From positions 1,550,001 to 1,614,000 of the forward strand of contig NZ_OZ242038.1 in assembly GCF_965205175.1 (NCBI RefSeq): 64,000 nt of DNA, in the 5' to 3' direction. The notes beneath the pieces are model-generated. The model had not been told where the DNA came from and did not search any database. It saw nothing but the letters and a program-made list of their open reading frames with translations. The position numbers were made by a program, and so were the translations under genes. Numbering within the stretch: the first letter of the stretch is position 1; each line of letters starts with the position of its first letter. This DNA is from Poriferisodalis sp965205175 (GTDB lineage: Bacteria; Actinomycetota; Acidimicrobiia; Acidimicrobiales; Poriferisodalaceae). This document shows, piece by piece, positions 34,469-42,903 of this stretch.

Positions 34469-35794
34469 GTGACACTCGCCCAGACCGCACCGGCGGCGCC
34501 CGCAGAAGCCGCATCGAGTGTGGCCGGCTTGTCGGTCGTCACGCGCCAAGGGCACCCCGACTTCTTGGACCTGCCATGGGGCCGCCCGCTCGCCGAGTGG
34601 GGCGACCACACCGAGCGCTTGGTAGAGCTTCGCCGCGGCCGCAGCCGACACATCGTGCGCATGGTCCGCTACGGCGAACGCGTGTACGCGCTGAAGGAAA
34701 CCCGGCCACGGCTCGCACAGCACGAGCACCGGCTGTTGCGTCACCTCGAAGAAGAGCGGCTGCCGGCAGTGCGACCGATCGGCGTGGTCACCGGCCGGCA
34801 CGACGGCGGCGGAACTGAGCTGGACTCCGTGCTGATCACTCGCTATCTGGATTTCTCGCTGCCCTACCAGCACGTGTTCCGCACCGTCTCGGCGCCCCGG
34901 CTGTGCGACCGCCTGCTGGACGCTGCGGTGGTGCTGCTGTCGCGTCTGCACCTCGAAGGGGTCTACTGGGGCGACATGTCGCTCGCGAACTTGCTGTTCC
35001 GTCGCGACGCAGGCGCGCTGATGGCCTACCTCGTCGATGCCGAGACGACGGAGCATCACCCGCAGCTCAGCGACGCGATGCGCAGTCACGACGTGGAGCT
35101 CGGAGCGGAGAACATCGCAGCGGGCCTCCTCGATGCCCAGAGCGCCGGCTGGCTCGACGACCAGATCGACCCGCTGGAGATCGGGCGCGAGCTCGTCGAT
35201 CGGTATCGGCGGCTGTGGGCCGAGCTGACGCACGAAGAGATCGTGTCGGCCGACGAGCGCTGGCGCATCAACGCACGCATCGAGCGTCTCAACGAGCTGG
35301 GCTTCGACGTGGAGGAACTGGAGATCGTGCGATCCGCCGACGGAACCCGCCTGCGCATCCGGCCGGTCGTCGTGGAAGAAGGACACGCGCACTTGCGGCT
35401 GCGGCGGCTCACGGGCCTCGAAGTGCAGGAGAACCAAGCTCGAACGCTGCTGAATGCACTCGACGCGTACGGACTGGTGCTCGAGCGTGAGTCAGGACGG
35501 CCGTTGCCCGAGGCGGTCAAGGCCTACCGTTGGCTGGCGGAACGCTACGAACCAGTCATCGAGGCGATTCCGGAGCGCTACCGAGACCGACTCGACGATG
35601 CCCAGATGATCTACGAGTTCATCCAGCACCGCTACGAGCGCTCGAAGGCAGCGGGCCGTCAGGTGGACAACGAGGAGGCGCTGGTCACCTTCGTCGCTGA
35701 CGTGCTCGAAACCCTGCCCGATGAGCGACTGCTGCCCGCTGGCGCCGCTCACGGCGCGCACGGCCCATCGTCGAGCACGCCGAAGCTGCGCTAG
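34469..35794 (+). CDS. DUF4032 protein with kinase-like fold
   Basis: A 441-residue DUF4032 protein. The N-terminal half resembles lipopolysaccharide- or aminoglycoside-type kinases: YALKETRPRLAQHEHRLLRHL (Lys and Glu), LHLEGVYWGDMSLANLLF (catalytic-loop-like D-x4-N) and MAYLVDAETTE (metal-loop-like D). The C-terminal half (IRPVVVEEGHAHLRLRRLTGLEVQENQA and onwards) is the DUF4032-specific part. The phosphoryl acceptor is unknown. GTG 34469. Its TAG stop shares the G with the GTG start of the acyl-CoA synthetase gene, so translation is probably coupled. Confidence 0.82.
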   Translation: MTLAQTAPAAPAEAASSVAGLSVVTRQGHPDFLDLPWGRPLAEWGDHTERLVELRRGRSRHIVRMVRYGERVYALKETRPRLAQHEHRLLRHLEEERLPAVRPIGVVTGRHDGGGTELDSVLITRYLDFSLPYQHVFRTVSAPRLCDRLLDAAVVLLSRLHLEGVYWGDMSLANLLFRRDAGALMAYLVDAETTEHHPQLSDAMRSHDVELGAENIAAGLLDAQSAGWLDDQIDPLEIGRELVDRYRRLWAELTHEEIVSADERWRINARIERLNELGFDVEELEIVRSADGTRLRIRPVVVEEGHAHLRLRRLTGLEVQENQARTLLNALDAYGLVLERESGRPLPEAVKAYRWLAERYEPVIEAIPERYRDRLDDAQMIYEFIQHRYERSKAAGRQVDNEEALVTFVADVLETLPDERLLPAGAAHGAHGPSSSTPKLR

Positions 35795-37452
35795 TGGCTG
35801 CGGCGATGCCAGGCGAGCAGCCGTCGCACAGCCTGTGGGACTGGCGCCGGCACCTCCCGGAGGGTCTGACTGGCGACGGTGCCGATCTGTCCGCAGGCGG
35901 CACGCTGCCTGCTGTCTGGCTCGGCCGTTGGCTCGCTGATCCGCAGCGCGAGGTGGTGTGGGACTCTCGGGGCGGCTGGGTGACCGGTGCGCAGCTTGCC
36001 GGACGCGCCCGCGGCGTCGTGGAACGCTTGGCGACGGCCGGCATCGTCGCAGGCGACCGTGTCCTGCTGAGCGGACCGAGTTCTTCGCGTCTGGTCGCTG
36101 CCCATGCAGCCCTGCTCGCGATGGGCGCTGTGGTGGTGCCGCTGAACGGCGCCTATCGAGCCGACGAAGTGCGCGCCGTCGTAGCGGACTGCCGTCCCGC
36201 TGCCGCGCTGGCCGCGGGCGTCGACCAGCCTGATGCCGACTCGCTAGGCGAGTGGCGGCAGTGGATCGCCGACATCGATCCGGACGTGCTGGTAGGCGAC
36301 TTGGATGCCGCAGAACTCCTCGGCGGCACTGGGCGGCACGGCGCCGGGCGGTGCGGCGCAGGACGCGTCGATCTGCGAGCGCTGGCCGCCCAGCGCCAAC
36401 CCCAGGACGCTGCCCTGATCGGCTACACCTCGGGCACGACCGGTCGGCCCAAGGGCGCGGTGCTGAGCCATGCGAACCTGCTGGCATCGGTTCGAGCGCT
36501 GGAGCTGGCGTGGCGCTGGACGTCCGACGACGTGCTGGTACTGGCGCTGCCGCTGTTTCACATGCACGGCCTCGGCGTGGGGCTGCACGGCACGCTCACC
36601 GTCGGCGCAAGTGCCGTACTGCAGCCGACGTTCGAGCCCGATGCAGTCTTCGACGCCATCGCTGATGCCGACGAGACGCTCGGTCGTCGTGCCACGATGT
36701 TCTTCGGCGTCCCCACGATGTACTCCCGGCTGGTGGCCTCGCCCCGCGCCGCAGAGCTGACGGCGTTGCGACTCTGCGTGTCGGGCTCGGCACCCATGTC
36801 TGCGGAGCTGCATCACGCCCTGCGGGAGGCCTGCGGTCAGTGCGTGATCGAGCGCTACGGCATGACCGAGACGGTGATGCTGGTGTCGAACCCGTACGAC
36901 CAAGCGCGCCGAGCGGGCACGGTCGGCTTTCCGTTGCCCGGGGTGGAGGTGCGGCTGGACCGGGCCATGGCAGACCGCAGCGCGGTCGGCGCGGACGCGG
37001 CGGAGATTTTGGTGAGAGGACCCAGCGTGTTCTCGGGCTACTGGGAGCGTCCCGCCGAGAACGCGGCTGCCTTTCGCGACGGCTGGTTCCGCACCGGCGA
37101 TCTCGGCCGAGTCGATGACGGCTATCTGCGCATCGTGGGCCGTGCGAAGGAGCTCATCATCTGCGGCGGCTTCAACGTGTACCCGCGAGAGGTCGAAGAA
37201 GTCGTCGCTGCTCACCCTGACGTCGCGGAGTGCGCGGTGGCCGGCGAGCCCGACCCTGAGTGGGGCGAGTCTGTGGTGATCTACGTCGTGGCCGAGCGGG
37301 ACTTCGACGATGACGAGCTGAAGGACTACGTCGGCGAGCGCCTTGCCTACTACAAGCGTCCACGGCGCACCTACCGCGTTGCGGCGCTGCCCCGCAACGC
37401 GCTCGGCAAGGTGCAGCGCCACGAGCTGAGCCCGCCCGCCGAGTCGCTGTGA
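35794..37452 (+). CDS. Acyl-CoA synthetase (AMP-dependent ligase)
   Basis: A 552-residue ANL-superfamily enzyme that activates a carboxylic acid with ATP and joins it to CoA. The P-loop-like motif is IGYTSGTTGRPKGAVLSHANLL, then MFFGVPTMYSRL, ERYGMTETVML, GWFRTGDLGRVDDGYL and ELIICGGFNVYPREVEE, with the catalytic Lys near the end (NALGKVQRHEL). It resembles malonyl-CoA or medium-chain fatty-acyl-CoA synthetases; the substrate cannot be fixed. It starts at GTG 35794, overlapping the DUF4032 stop by one base. An internal ATG five codons in (AAAMPGE) is possible. Confidence 0.92.
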   Translation: MAAAMPGEQPSHSLWDWRRHLPEGLTGDGADLSAGGTLPAVWLGRWLADPQREVVWDSRGGWVTGAQLAGRARGVVERLATAGIVAGDRVLLSGPSSSRLVAAHAALLAMGAVVVPLNGAYRADEVRAVVADCRPAAALAAGVDQPDADSLGEWRQWIADIDPDVLVGDLDAAELLGGTGRHGAGRCGAGRVDLRALAAQRQPQDAALIGYTSGTTGRPKGAVLSHANLLASVRALELAWRWTSDDVLVLALPLFHMHGLGVGLHGTLTVGASAVLQPTFEPDAVFDAIADADETLGRRATMFFGVPTMYSRLVASPRAAELTALRLCVSGSAPMSAELHHALREACGQCVIERYGMTETVMLVSNPYDQARRAGTVGFPLPGVEVRLDRAMADRSAVGADAAEILVRGPSVFSGYWERPAENAAAFRDGWFRTGDLGRVDDGYLRIVGRAKELIICGGFNVYPREVEEVVAAHPDVAECAVAGEPDPEWGESVVIYVVAERDFDDDELKDYVGERLAYYKRPRRTYRVAALPRNALGKVQRHELSPPAESL

Positions 37453-37530
37453 GCGTCTGAGGTTTGCCGCCCTGTCGCTGCGAAGACCTGCACTGGCACC
37501 GCTCTACGGGGCAGTTCTACACTCGCGAGC

Positions 37531-38559
37531 GTGGCGAGCCGCTCACGCCCGGACGCAACCGAGCGCGTCATGGAACTCGTCATGTACCTGCTGTCGCGCG
37601 GAGTGCCCAAGACGCGTGGGGAGATCTGGCGCGAGACCGGCCTGTACGCGTCCGAAGACACCACTGACGAGCGCCGACTGCAGAGCGCGCGTGCCTCCTT
37701 CGAACGTGACAAGTCGCTGATCCGCAATCTCGGCATACGGATCACCGAGTCGACGGAACACGACGGCGCGACCTCGTACACGATCCGCCGTGAGGACTAC
37801 TTTCTCCCCGATCTCGGACTGACGCCAGACGAACAGCATGCACTGCGCTTCGCGGCCGCTCGTGTCGACATCGGCGAGACTTGGGACCTCGAAGCGGTTG
37901 CCAAGCTCACGACCGTCGATACTGCGACCAGCGATGAGCGCCCGGCGGCCGTAGCGCTGACGACAGCGGCGGCGCATCACACCTCTCGGACACTGCTGCC
38001 GAAGCTGGCCGCTGCTTCCGGAGAGCGAGCCATGGTTCGGTTCGCGTACGGAGGTCGTATGCGGGCAACTCAGCCGCTGGGTCTGCTGTGCCGGGCGGGT
38101 TGCTGGTATCTGGCCGCGTCCGAAGGCGGTGTGCCGAAGACTTTTCGGGTGGATCGCATGGAGAGCGATGCGCGCGTCGGCCCGCCGGGCGCCTTCGTGC
38201 GTCCAGATGTCGACATCGCAGCCTTGCTGCCCGCCGAGCCGATGGAGATCCACGCCGGCGACGATTTCGAGGCTCGGGTGCGGATCGACGTGACGATGGC
38301 GCGTCAGCCCATCGCAGCGCGAGCGCGCGTCGTCGAAACTCACGACGACGGCTCGGTGACGGTGACGGCGCGTGTGCGCAACCGCGCAGCATTTCGCCTG
38401 TGGCTGCTCGACATGGGCTGCCACGCCGTCGTGGAGTCTCCGCCCGAGCTGGTCGACGACATCACGTCGTGGCTGAGAGCGCTGACCGCACCTGCCGCGC
38501 ACGCCGGGGTTTTTGATGCCGCGGCCGCGCCTTGCACAGCCGCAGAGTCACAGCTGTGA
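37531..38559 (+). CDS. pafB: WYL-domain regulator PafB
   Basis: A 342-residue WYL-domain transcription factor. The N-terminus is a winged helix (ATERVMELVMYLLSRGVPKTRGEIWRETGLY). The middle has a WYL domain with YGGRMRATQPLGLLCRAGCWYLAAS and TFRVDRMES; the C-terminal WCX extension follows. In mycobacteria PafB and PafC together activate the LexA-independent DNA-damage response. The GTGA overlap with the next gene, also a WYL protein, supports the pafB-pafC pair. No proteasome or pup gene is in the window. Confidence 0.87.
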   Translation: MASRSRPDATERVMELVMYLLSRGVPKTRGEIWRETGLYASEDTTDERRLQSARASFERDKSLIRNLGIRITESTEHDGATSYTIRREDYFLPDLGLTPDEQHALRFAAARVDIGETWDLEAVAKLTTVDTATSDERPAAVALTTAAAHHTSRTLLPKLAAASGERAMVRFAYGGRMRATQPLGLLCRAGCWYLAASEGGVPKTFRVDRMESDARVGPPGAFVRPDVDIAALLPAEPMEIHAGDDFEARVRIDVTMARQPIAARARVVETHDDGSVTVTARVRNRAAFRLWLLDMGCHAVVESPPELVDDITSWLRALTAPAAHAGVFDAAAAPCTAAESQL

Positions 38560-39677
38560 GCCAGCTCAGCACCGCCGTCAAGATTGAGCGCTTGCTGGCG
38601 ATCATTCCGTGGGTCACCGAGCGCGGCGGTGCCACCGTGGGAGACATCGCGGAGCGATTCGGACTGCAGCCAGATGCCGTGTACGACTTGCTGTTCGGCG
38701 CCATGTGCTACGAGGTGGTAGGCGCAGGGGCATATGAGAATCTGGGCATCGCGGTGTTCGGCACCGACGACGGACCCAGTGCCGATCAGCCCAGTCCTCA
38801 CCGACGCAGCCTTGCCGAGTCCAGCGCACGCGAGACCAGCACTGCGTGGGTGCATGTCGAGCCGGGGGCGATGCTGGACCGTCCGCTGAACCTGTCCGTG
38901 CCCCAGGCCTTCGGCATCCTCACAGCGGGCCAGTCTGCGCTGGCCCTGCGCGGCGCCGACCGCTCCGGAGCGCTGGCAACTGCGCTCGACAAGCTGCGCG
39001 CCGCGTATGGAGAGCGCGTGAACGTGTCGGTGGACTTGGCGCCGCCGAGCTGCCTGTCGGTGCTGCAGAACGCGCTGGGTGCCAGAAGCACCGTCAGCAT
39101 CCACTACTACACGCCGCATTCGGACACGATCAGCGAACGCAGAGTCGATCCGCTGGACGTTTCGTTGCAGGACGGCCACTGGTACCTGCAGGGCTGGTGC
39201 CATCTGCGTCGAGACATCCGATTGTTCCGCGTGGATCGCATCGAGGAGTGCAGCGACACCGGAGAGCGCCACGACCGCCAACTCGCGGCACGCGCTGCAG
39301 CGGCAGCACCGCCGGCGGAGTCCGACGAGACCACCGACGTGGTGCTGTCGGTCCCGCGTGGCGATCTGTGGCGCGTGGAGTCCTACCCGGCGCACGACGT
39401 GCAGGACGACGGCGAGCGTTGCATCGTCACCTACGCCATTCGCAGCCCGCGAGTGCTGGGGCAGATGCTGCTGCGCCTTGGTGCTGAGACACAGGTGGTC
39501 AATGCGGCGGAACTGCCGCGGGAGTTTGCCGAGGAGGGGCGACGGCCGGCCGCGGCGATCTTGGCGCTCTACGAGCCTCAGCGCCCCAATGCCTCAAGCT
39601 CGCGATCTCACGCTCGCAACGCAGCGCTCGGCCCGATTGCTTCGGCTCAGTCGACGAGGTCGGCCACGAGGCCGTAG
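38556..39677 (+). CDS. pafC: WYL-domain regulator PafC
   Basis: A 373-residue partner of PafB. The N-terminal helix-turn-helix is KIERLLAIIPWVTERGGATVGDIAERFGL; the WYL core is VSIHYYTPHSDTISERRVDPLDVSLQDGHWYLQGWCHLRRDIRLFRVDRIEE. The start is GTG 38556, overlapping the pafB TGA by four bases. The C-terminal 30 residues run past the usual end of the family and overlap the convergent EEP gene by 31 bases. PafBC is thought to sense single-stranded DNA or stress through the WYL domains. Confidence 0.86.
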   Translation: MSQLSTAVKIERLLAIIPWVTERGGATVGDIAERFGLQPDAVYDLLFGAMCYEVVGAGAYENLGIAVFGTDDGPSADQPSPHRRSLAESSARETSTAWVHVEPGAMLDRPLNLSVPQAFGILTAGQSALALRGADRSGALATALDKLRAAYGERVNVSVDLAPPSCLSVLQNALGARSTVSIHYYTPHSDTISERRVDPLDVSLQDGHWYLQGWCHLRRDIRLFRVDRIEECSDTGERHDRQLAARAAAAAPPAESDETTDVVLSVPRGDLWRVESYPAHDVQDDGERCIVTYAIRSPRVLGQMLLRLGAETQVVNAAELPREFAEEGRRPAAAILALYEPQRPNASSSRSHARNAALGPIASAQSTRSATRP

Positions 39678-40432
39678 TGGTCCGACGGCACCACCCCGCC
39701 GACCGCTTGGGTGCCGACGAGCCGAATTGATGCGATGTTGCCGCGAGGCGCCGGGCGCGGGGCCGACACGAAGATGTAGTCGATGCGGCGGTTCGGCCAC
39801 ATGGCTTCTGACAGGTAGGGGTTCTGACCGTCCCAGGTGTGGCCGTGCCCTGCGCCTGCCTGGGCCCATGCGTCGCTCCATACCAGGCCTTGTGCAGGCG
39901 GGGGCCGCTCGCCCGTGAGCAGCCTGATCTCATCCGAACCCGGGACTGCGTTGAAGTCGCCGGCCATGACCAGCGGGTATCCCTCAGGATCGAGATGCGG
40001 TGCCGCCAGCTCACAGAGCATCGCGACTTGGCGCTGGCGTACCTCGCTGAGATGGAAGCGGTGTTCGAGATGGGTGCAGATGACAGTCCTGCGGCCGCTC
40101 GGACCGTCGATTCGTGCAGTCACTGCCGTTCGGTGTGCTGCCTGGTCGCCCACGGCGAGGGAGTGCGAACGCGATTCGGAGATCGGCCAGCGGGCGAGAA
40201 TGGCGTTGGAGAACGAGAGACCGCGCCGTCCGAAGGTGGGATGATGAGCGACGTTCATGCCGAGCGTCTCGCCGAGCAGCTGTGCTTGGTCCGGGCCGTC
40301 ACGCTCGGCCCAGACCTCTTGGCAGCACACCACGTCGGCGTCGAGTTCGCTCAGCGTGGCGACGATGGCGTCATGTCGTGCCTGCCAGTTGTCTCCGAAG
40401 CGCCACCACAGGTTCCACGTCACGACGCGCAC
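39647..40432 (-). CDS. Endonuclease/exonuclease/phosphatase family hydrolase
   Basis: A 261-residue EEP-fold metal-dependent hydrolase. Family motifs in order: VVTWNLWW (Asn), VVCCQEVW (Glu), ICTHLEHRF (His), VMAGDFNAVPGSDEI (Asp, Asn), RRIDYIFV (Asp) and VPSDHYGLVADL (Asp-His). Such enzymes cleave phosphodiesters in nucleic acids, sphingolipids or phosphoinositides; no signal peptide is visible, so it is probably cytoplasmic. Convergent with pafC with an overlap of 31 bases. Confidence 0.88.
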   Translation of the reverse strand: MRVVTWNLWWRFGDNWQARHDAIVATLSELDADVVCCQEVWAERDGPDQAQLLGETLGMNVAHHPTFGRRGLSFSNAILARWPISESRSHSLAVGDQAAHRTAVTARIDGPSGRRTVICTHLEHRFHLSEVRQRQVAMLCELAAPHLDPEGYPLVMAGDFNAVPGSDEIRLLTGERPPPAQGLVWSDAWAQAGAGHGHTWDGQNPYLSEAMWPNRRIDYIFVSAPRPAPRGNIASIRLVGTQAVGGVVPSDHYGLVADLVD

Positions 40433-40559
40433 GGCGTCACCGTAACGGCCTCACGTTGGCTCGAACGGTCCCGCCGAACATGTTGCGGCAGTGAAGGTTC
40501 TGGCTGTGCCGGCACACGCGCAGCTCACCACAGGTGGCGGGCACCTATGGTCTTCGGCC

Positions 40560-41291
40560 ATGTCGATGGACTACACGACCGATCAGATCTATCTGCGCGA
40601 CGCCTACCGACGCCGCGCCGATGCGACGGTGATCGCGGCGCGAGCTGACGCTGTGGCGCTCGAGAGCACCGTCTTCTACGCCACTGGCGGCGGGCAGCCC
40701 CACGATGTCGGCGAGCTCGCCGACTCCAGCGGCAACCGTTGGCTGGTGAGCGATGTCCGCAAGGAAGGCAGCCTCATCTGGCATCGGGTGGACTCCGAGC
40801 CGCCGCAGCCGGGCACGGCTGTGACCGGAACCATCGACTGGGACCGGCGACTGCAGCTCATGCGCACCCATACGGCGCTGCACATCTTGTGCGGCGTGAT
40901 CTGGAACGAGTGGGGCGTGCCGGTGACCGGCGGAAACATGGCACCGCTGTCGGCTCGGATGGACTTCGAGTTCGGTCCGTTGCCCGACGATTTCGCGGCG
41001 CGCGTCACCGAGCTGGTGAACGCCGAGATCGCCGCTGACCGGCCGATCGAAGTGAGCTTCTTGGACCGGTCTGCCGCGCTGGCTGATCCTGAGCTGATCC
41101 GCACCAAGGTGAACTTGATCCCGGAATCGGTCACCAGCATTCGAGTGGTCGACATCGTCGGTCTCGACCGTCAGGCCGACGGCGGCACTCATGTCGCATC
41201 GACCGGCGCCGTTGGGCGCTTCGAGATCACCAAGACCGAGTCGAAGGGCACAGGCAACAAGCGGGTGCGGATGGTGCTTCACGACGCTTGA
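40560..41291 (+). CDS. AlaX-like alanyl-tRNA editing protein
   Basis: A free-standing editing domain related to the C-terminal part of alanyl-tRNA synthetase, about 243 residues. It deacylates Ser-tRNA(Ala) or Gly-tRNA(Ala). Motifs: YATGGGQPHDVGEL, MRTHTALHILCGVIW (HxxxH zinc ligands), MDFEFGP and ADGGTHVASTGAVG. The last motif has Asp-Gly-Gly where many AlaX proteins have a Cys before GTH, as in one AlaX subgroup. Start ATG 40560 (MSMDYTTDQIYL) or the second Met; the upstream open frame is not supported. Confidence 0.87.
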   Translation: MSMDYTTDQIYLRDAYRRRADATVIAARADAVALESTVFYATGGGQPHDVGELADSSGNRWLVSDVRKEGSLIWHRVDSEPPQPGTAVTGTIDWDRRLQLMRTHTALHILCGVIWNEWGVPVTGGNMAPLSARMDFEFGPLPDDFAARVTELVNAEIAADRPIEVSFLDRSAALADPELIRTKVNLIPESVTSIRVVDIVGLDRQADGGTHVASTGAVGRFEITKTESKGTGNKRVRMVLHDA

Positions 41292-41400
41292 CCTGCCACG
41301 TCGCGGTGCTCGTTGTCGTTCGGAACGCAGCGAGGCGTTGCTCGGGCTGTGCGAGTCAGCCAGATTGGGCCTGCGAGCGGCGACCGCCCAGCTGGGGCGC

Positions 41401-42189
41401 TCACACCCCGTCGATGCGCTTGAACAGCTCCGCGCAAAGCAGTCCGGCCTGCTGGCCGCTTGCCGCGGCTACCGCCTCCACCCAGTCGGCGAAACGCTGC
41501 TCTCCGGCGGCATCGCTGGGGTCGGAGATGCCGTGCGTGGTGACGTACTGGCTGCGGTGACACAGCAGAGCAGCGGTCTTGGTGCCGGTCCAGCCGTCGA
41601 CATCTTCCGCGTGGTCGGGCTCGTCCGCTTCGAACAGCAGCAGCTCGTCGGGGCGGTGCGGCGCGAGGCCCTGTTCCGGAAAGAAGAACGGATCGCGTGC
41701 GGCAACCACGCCTTCGACGGCGAGGAGTCCCGCGTGCCGATGATCGGGATGGAGCCGATACCGCTTCCACGGATCGTGGCCCAGCACCACAGCAGGCCGC
41801 AGCCGTCGGATGACTTGTGTGACTTCGGCGCGAGTCCTCAGGTCACTGTCGAGTTCCCCGTCGACGTGATTGCCGAAGCACACTTCGCCCCTTGCGCCGA
41901 GGGCACCAGCGGCGGCACGTTGCTCGATCTGGCGTGTTCGCACCAACTCGGCTTGATCGCAGTCAGGGTCCCACGCGCCCTTGGCACCGTCGGTGCAGAT
42001 CAAGTAGTGGATGACGGCACCCGTGGCGGCCCACTTGGCCAGCGTCGCTCCGCAGTTGAACTCCGCATCGTCGGGGTGGGCCGCGATGACCAGTGCCGAG
42101 GCCGGCGCGGGCAGGTCCACGGTGCGCATGTATGCGGGTGTGAGCGTGCTCGCGGAGTCCGGTGGCACCGACTCGGCCTCAGGAAGCAT
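41401..42189 (-). CDS. PIG-L/LmbE-family N-acetylglucosaminyl deacetylase
   Basis: A 262-residue zinc-dependent deacetylase of the PIG-L/LmbE family. The zinc-binding motif is VIAAHPDDAEFNCGATLAKW, with a second His in RLHPDHRHAGL. Family members include MshB and Mca of mycothiol metabolism. The present sequence cannot be assigned to one of them. ATG 42189 lies inside the last codons of cofC (11-base overlap), so the two are translationally coupled; this pairing may reflect convenience rather than a shared pathway. Confidence 0.87.
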   Translation of the reverse strand: MLPEAESVPPDSASTLTPAYMRTVDLPAPASALVIAAHPDDAEFNCGATLAKWAATGAVIHYLICTDGAKGAWDPDCDQAELVRTRQIEQRAAAGALGARGEVCFGNHVDGELDSDLRTRAEVTQVIRRLRPAVVLGHDPWKRYRLHPDHRHAGLLAVEGVVAARDPFFFPEQGLAPHRPDELLLFEADEPDHAEDVDGWTGTKTAALLCHRSQYVTTHGISDPSDAAGEQRFADWVEAVAAASGQQAGLLCAELFKRIDGV

Positions 42190-42802
42190 CCGCAGCGACG
42201 GGCAGGGAGAGGCCTGCAGCATCCAAGTCATCTGGCGTGTCGACGTCAACGGCGAGGGCGGCAATGCGGCGCACGCGCAGGTCCAAGCCGCAGCGCATGG
42301 CCTCTTCGCAGTGGGCGGTGAACGAACCCGGCCCGTAGCGAAACTGGAAGCCGGTGCCGAGCGGCAGCGACAAGACGTTGGTGCCGTCGAGGTGCCGATC
42401 AGGGACGATGGTGACGGTGCCCGATTCGGCAAGTCCGGTCAAGGTGTCTGCAAGCGGCAAGTCGGCGTGCGCGATGAGCACGTGGCCGGGACTGTCGGCG
42501 GGGCCTGCAGCGGCTTCGAGCGCTGCCACTGCAGCCGAGACTGCCGGATTCAGTCCGTCGGCAGCAATCTGGAGCACCTTTGCGCCGAGCGCGCGGGCCC
42601 AGGCTTCTACTTCGCGGTCGTTGCACACGATCCGCAGCGGCAGCGAGCCGGCCGCCTGCACTACCCGGGTTGCCATCGATCGGGCCAGCTCGGAGCGAGC
42701 CTGTTCGCTGAGGCGGTCTGCAAGCCGACCTTTGGCGTAGCTGAAGCCCTTCACGGGAATGAGCACCGTAGGCGTGACAGCGGTGAGGTTCGATCCAGTC
42801 AC
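42179..42802 (-). CDS. cofC: 2-phospho-L-lactate guanylyltransferase (F420 biosynthesis)
   Basis: A 207-residue CofC/FbiD-type nucleotidyltransferase that joins GTP to a phospholactate- or phosphoenolpyruvate-type acceptor in coenzyme F420 synthesis. Visible signature: TVLIPVKGFSYAKGRLADRLS (nucleotide-binding N-terminus), HVLIAHADLPLAD (metal-binding Asp), IVPDRHLDGTNVLSLP and the C-terminal ALAVDVDTPDDLDAAG. No other F420 genes (cofD, cofE, fbiC) are in the window. It supports assigning the LLM protein at 10.9-11.7 kb to F420. Confidence 0.9.
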   Translation of the reverse strand: MTGSNLTAVTPTVLIPVKGFSYAKGRLADRLSEQARSELARSMATRVVQAAGSLPLRIVCNDREVEAWARALGAKVLQIAADGLNPAVSAAVAALEAAAGPADSPGHVLIAHADLPLADTLTGLAESGTVTIVPDRHLDGTNVLSLPLGTGFQFRYGPGSFTAHCEEAMRCGLDLRVRRIAALAVDVDTPDDLDAAGLSLPVAADAS

Positions 42803-42903
42803 CCGCGGCGAGTGTACGCTTCGTGAGTGTCAGAAGCCTCGTTGATGAGCCGAGGTGATGTGACAGGGGTAGTCTCGGCCGAGATTGCTGCTGGCTGGGA
42901 GCT

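Noticed and set aside
35794..37452. DmdB assignment for the acyl-CoA synthetase (and DmdC for 51893-53176)
   Set aside because: Both are generic members of their families, far from dmdA, and the dehydrogenase is much shorter than DmdC.
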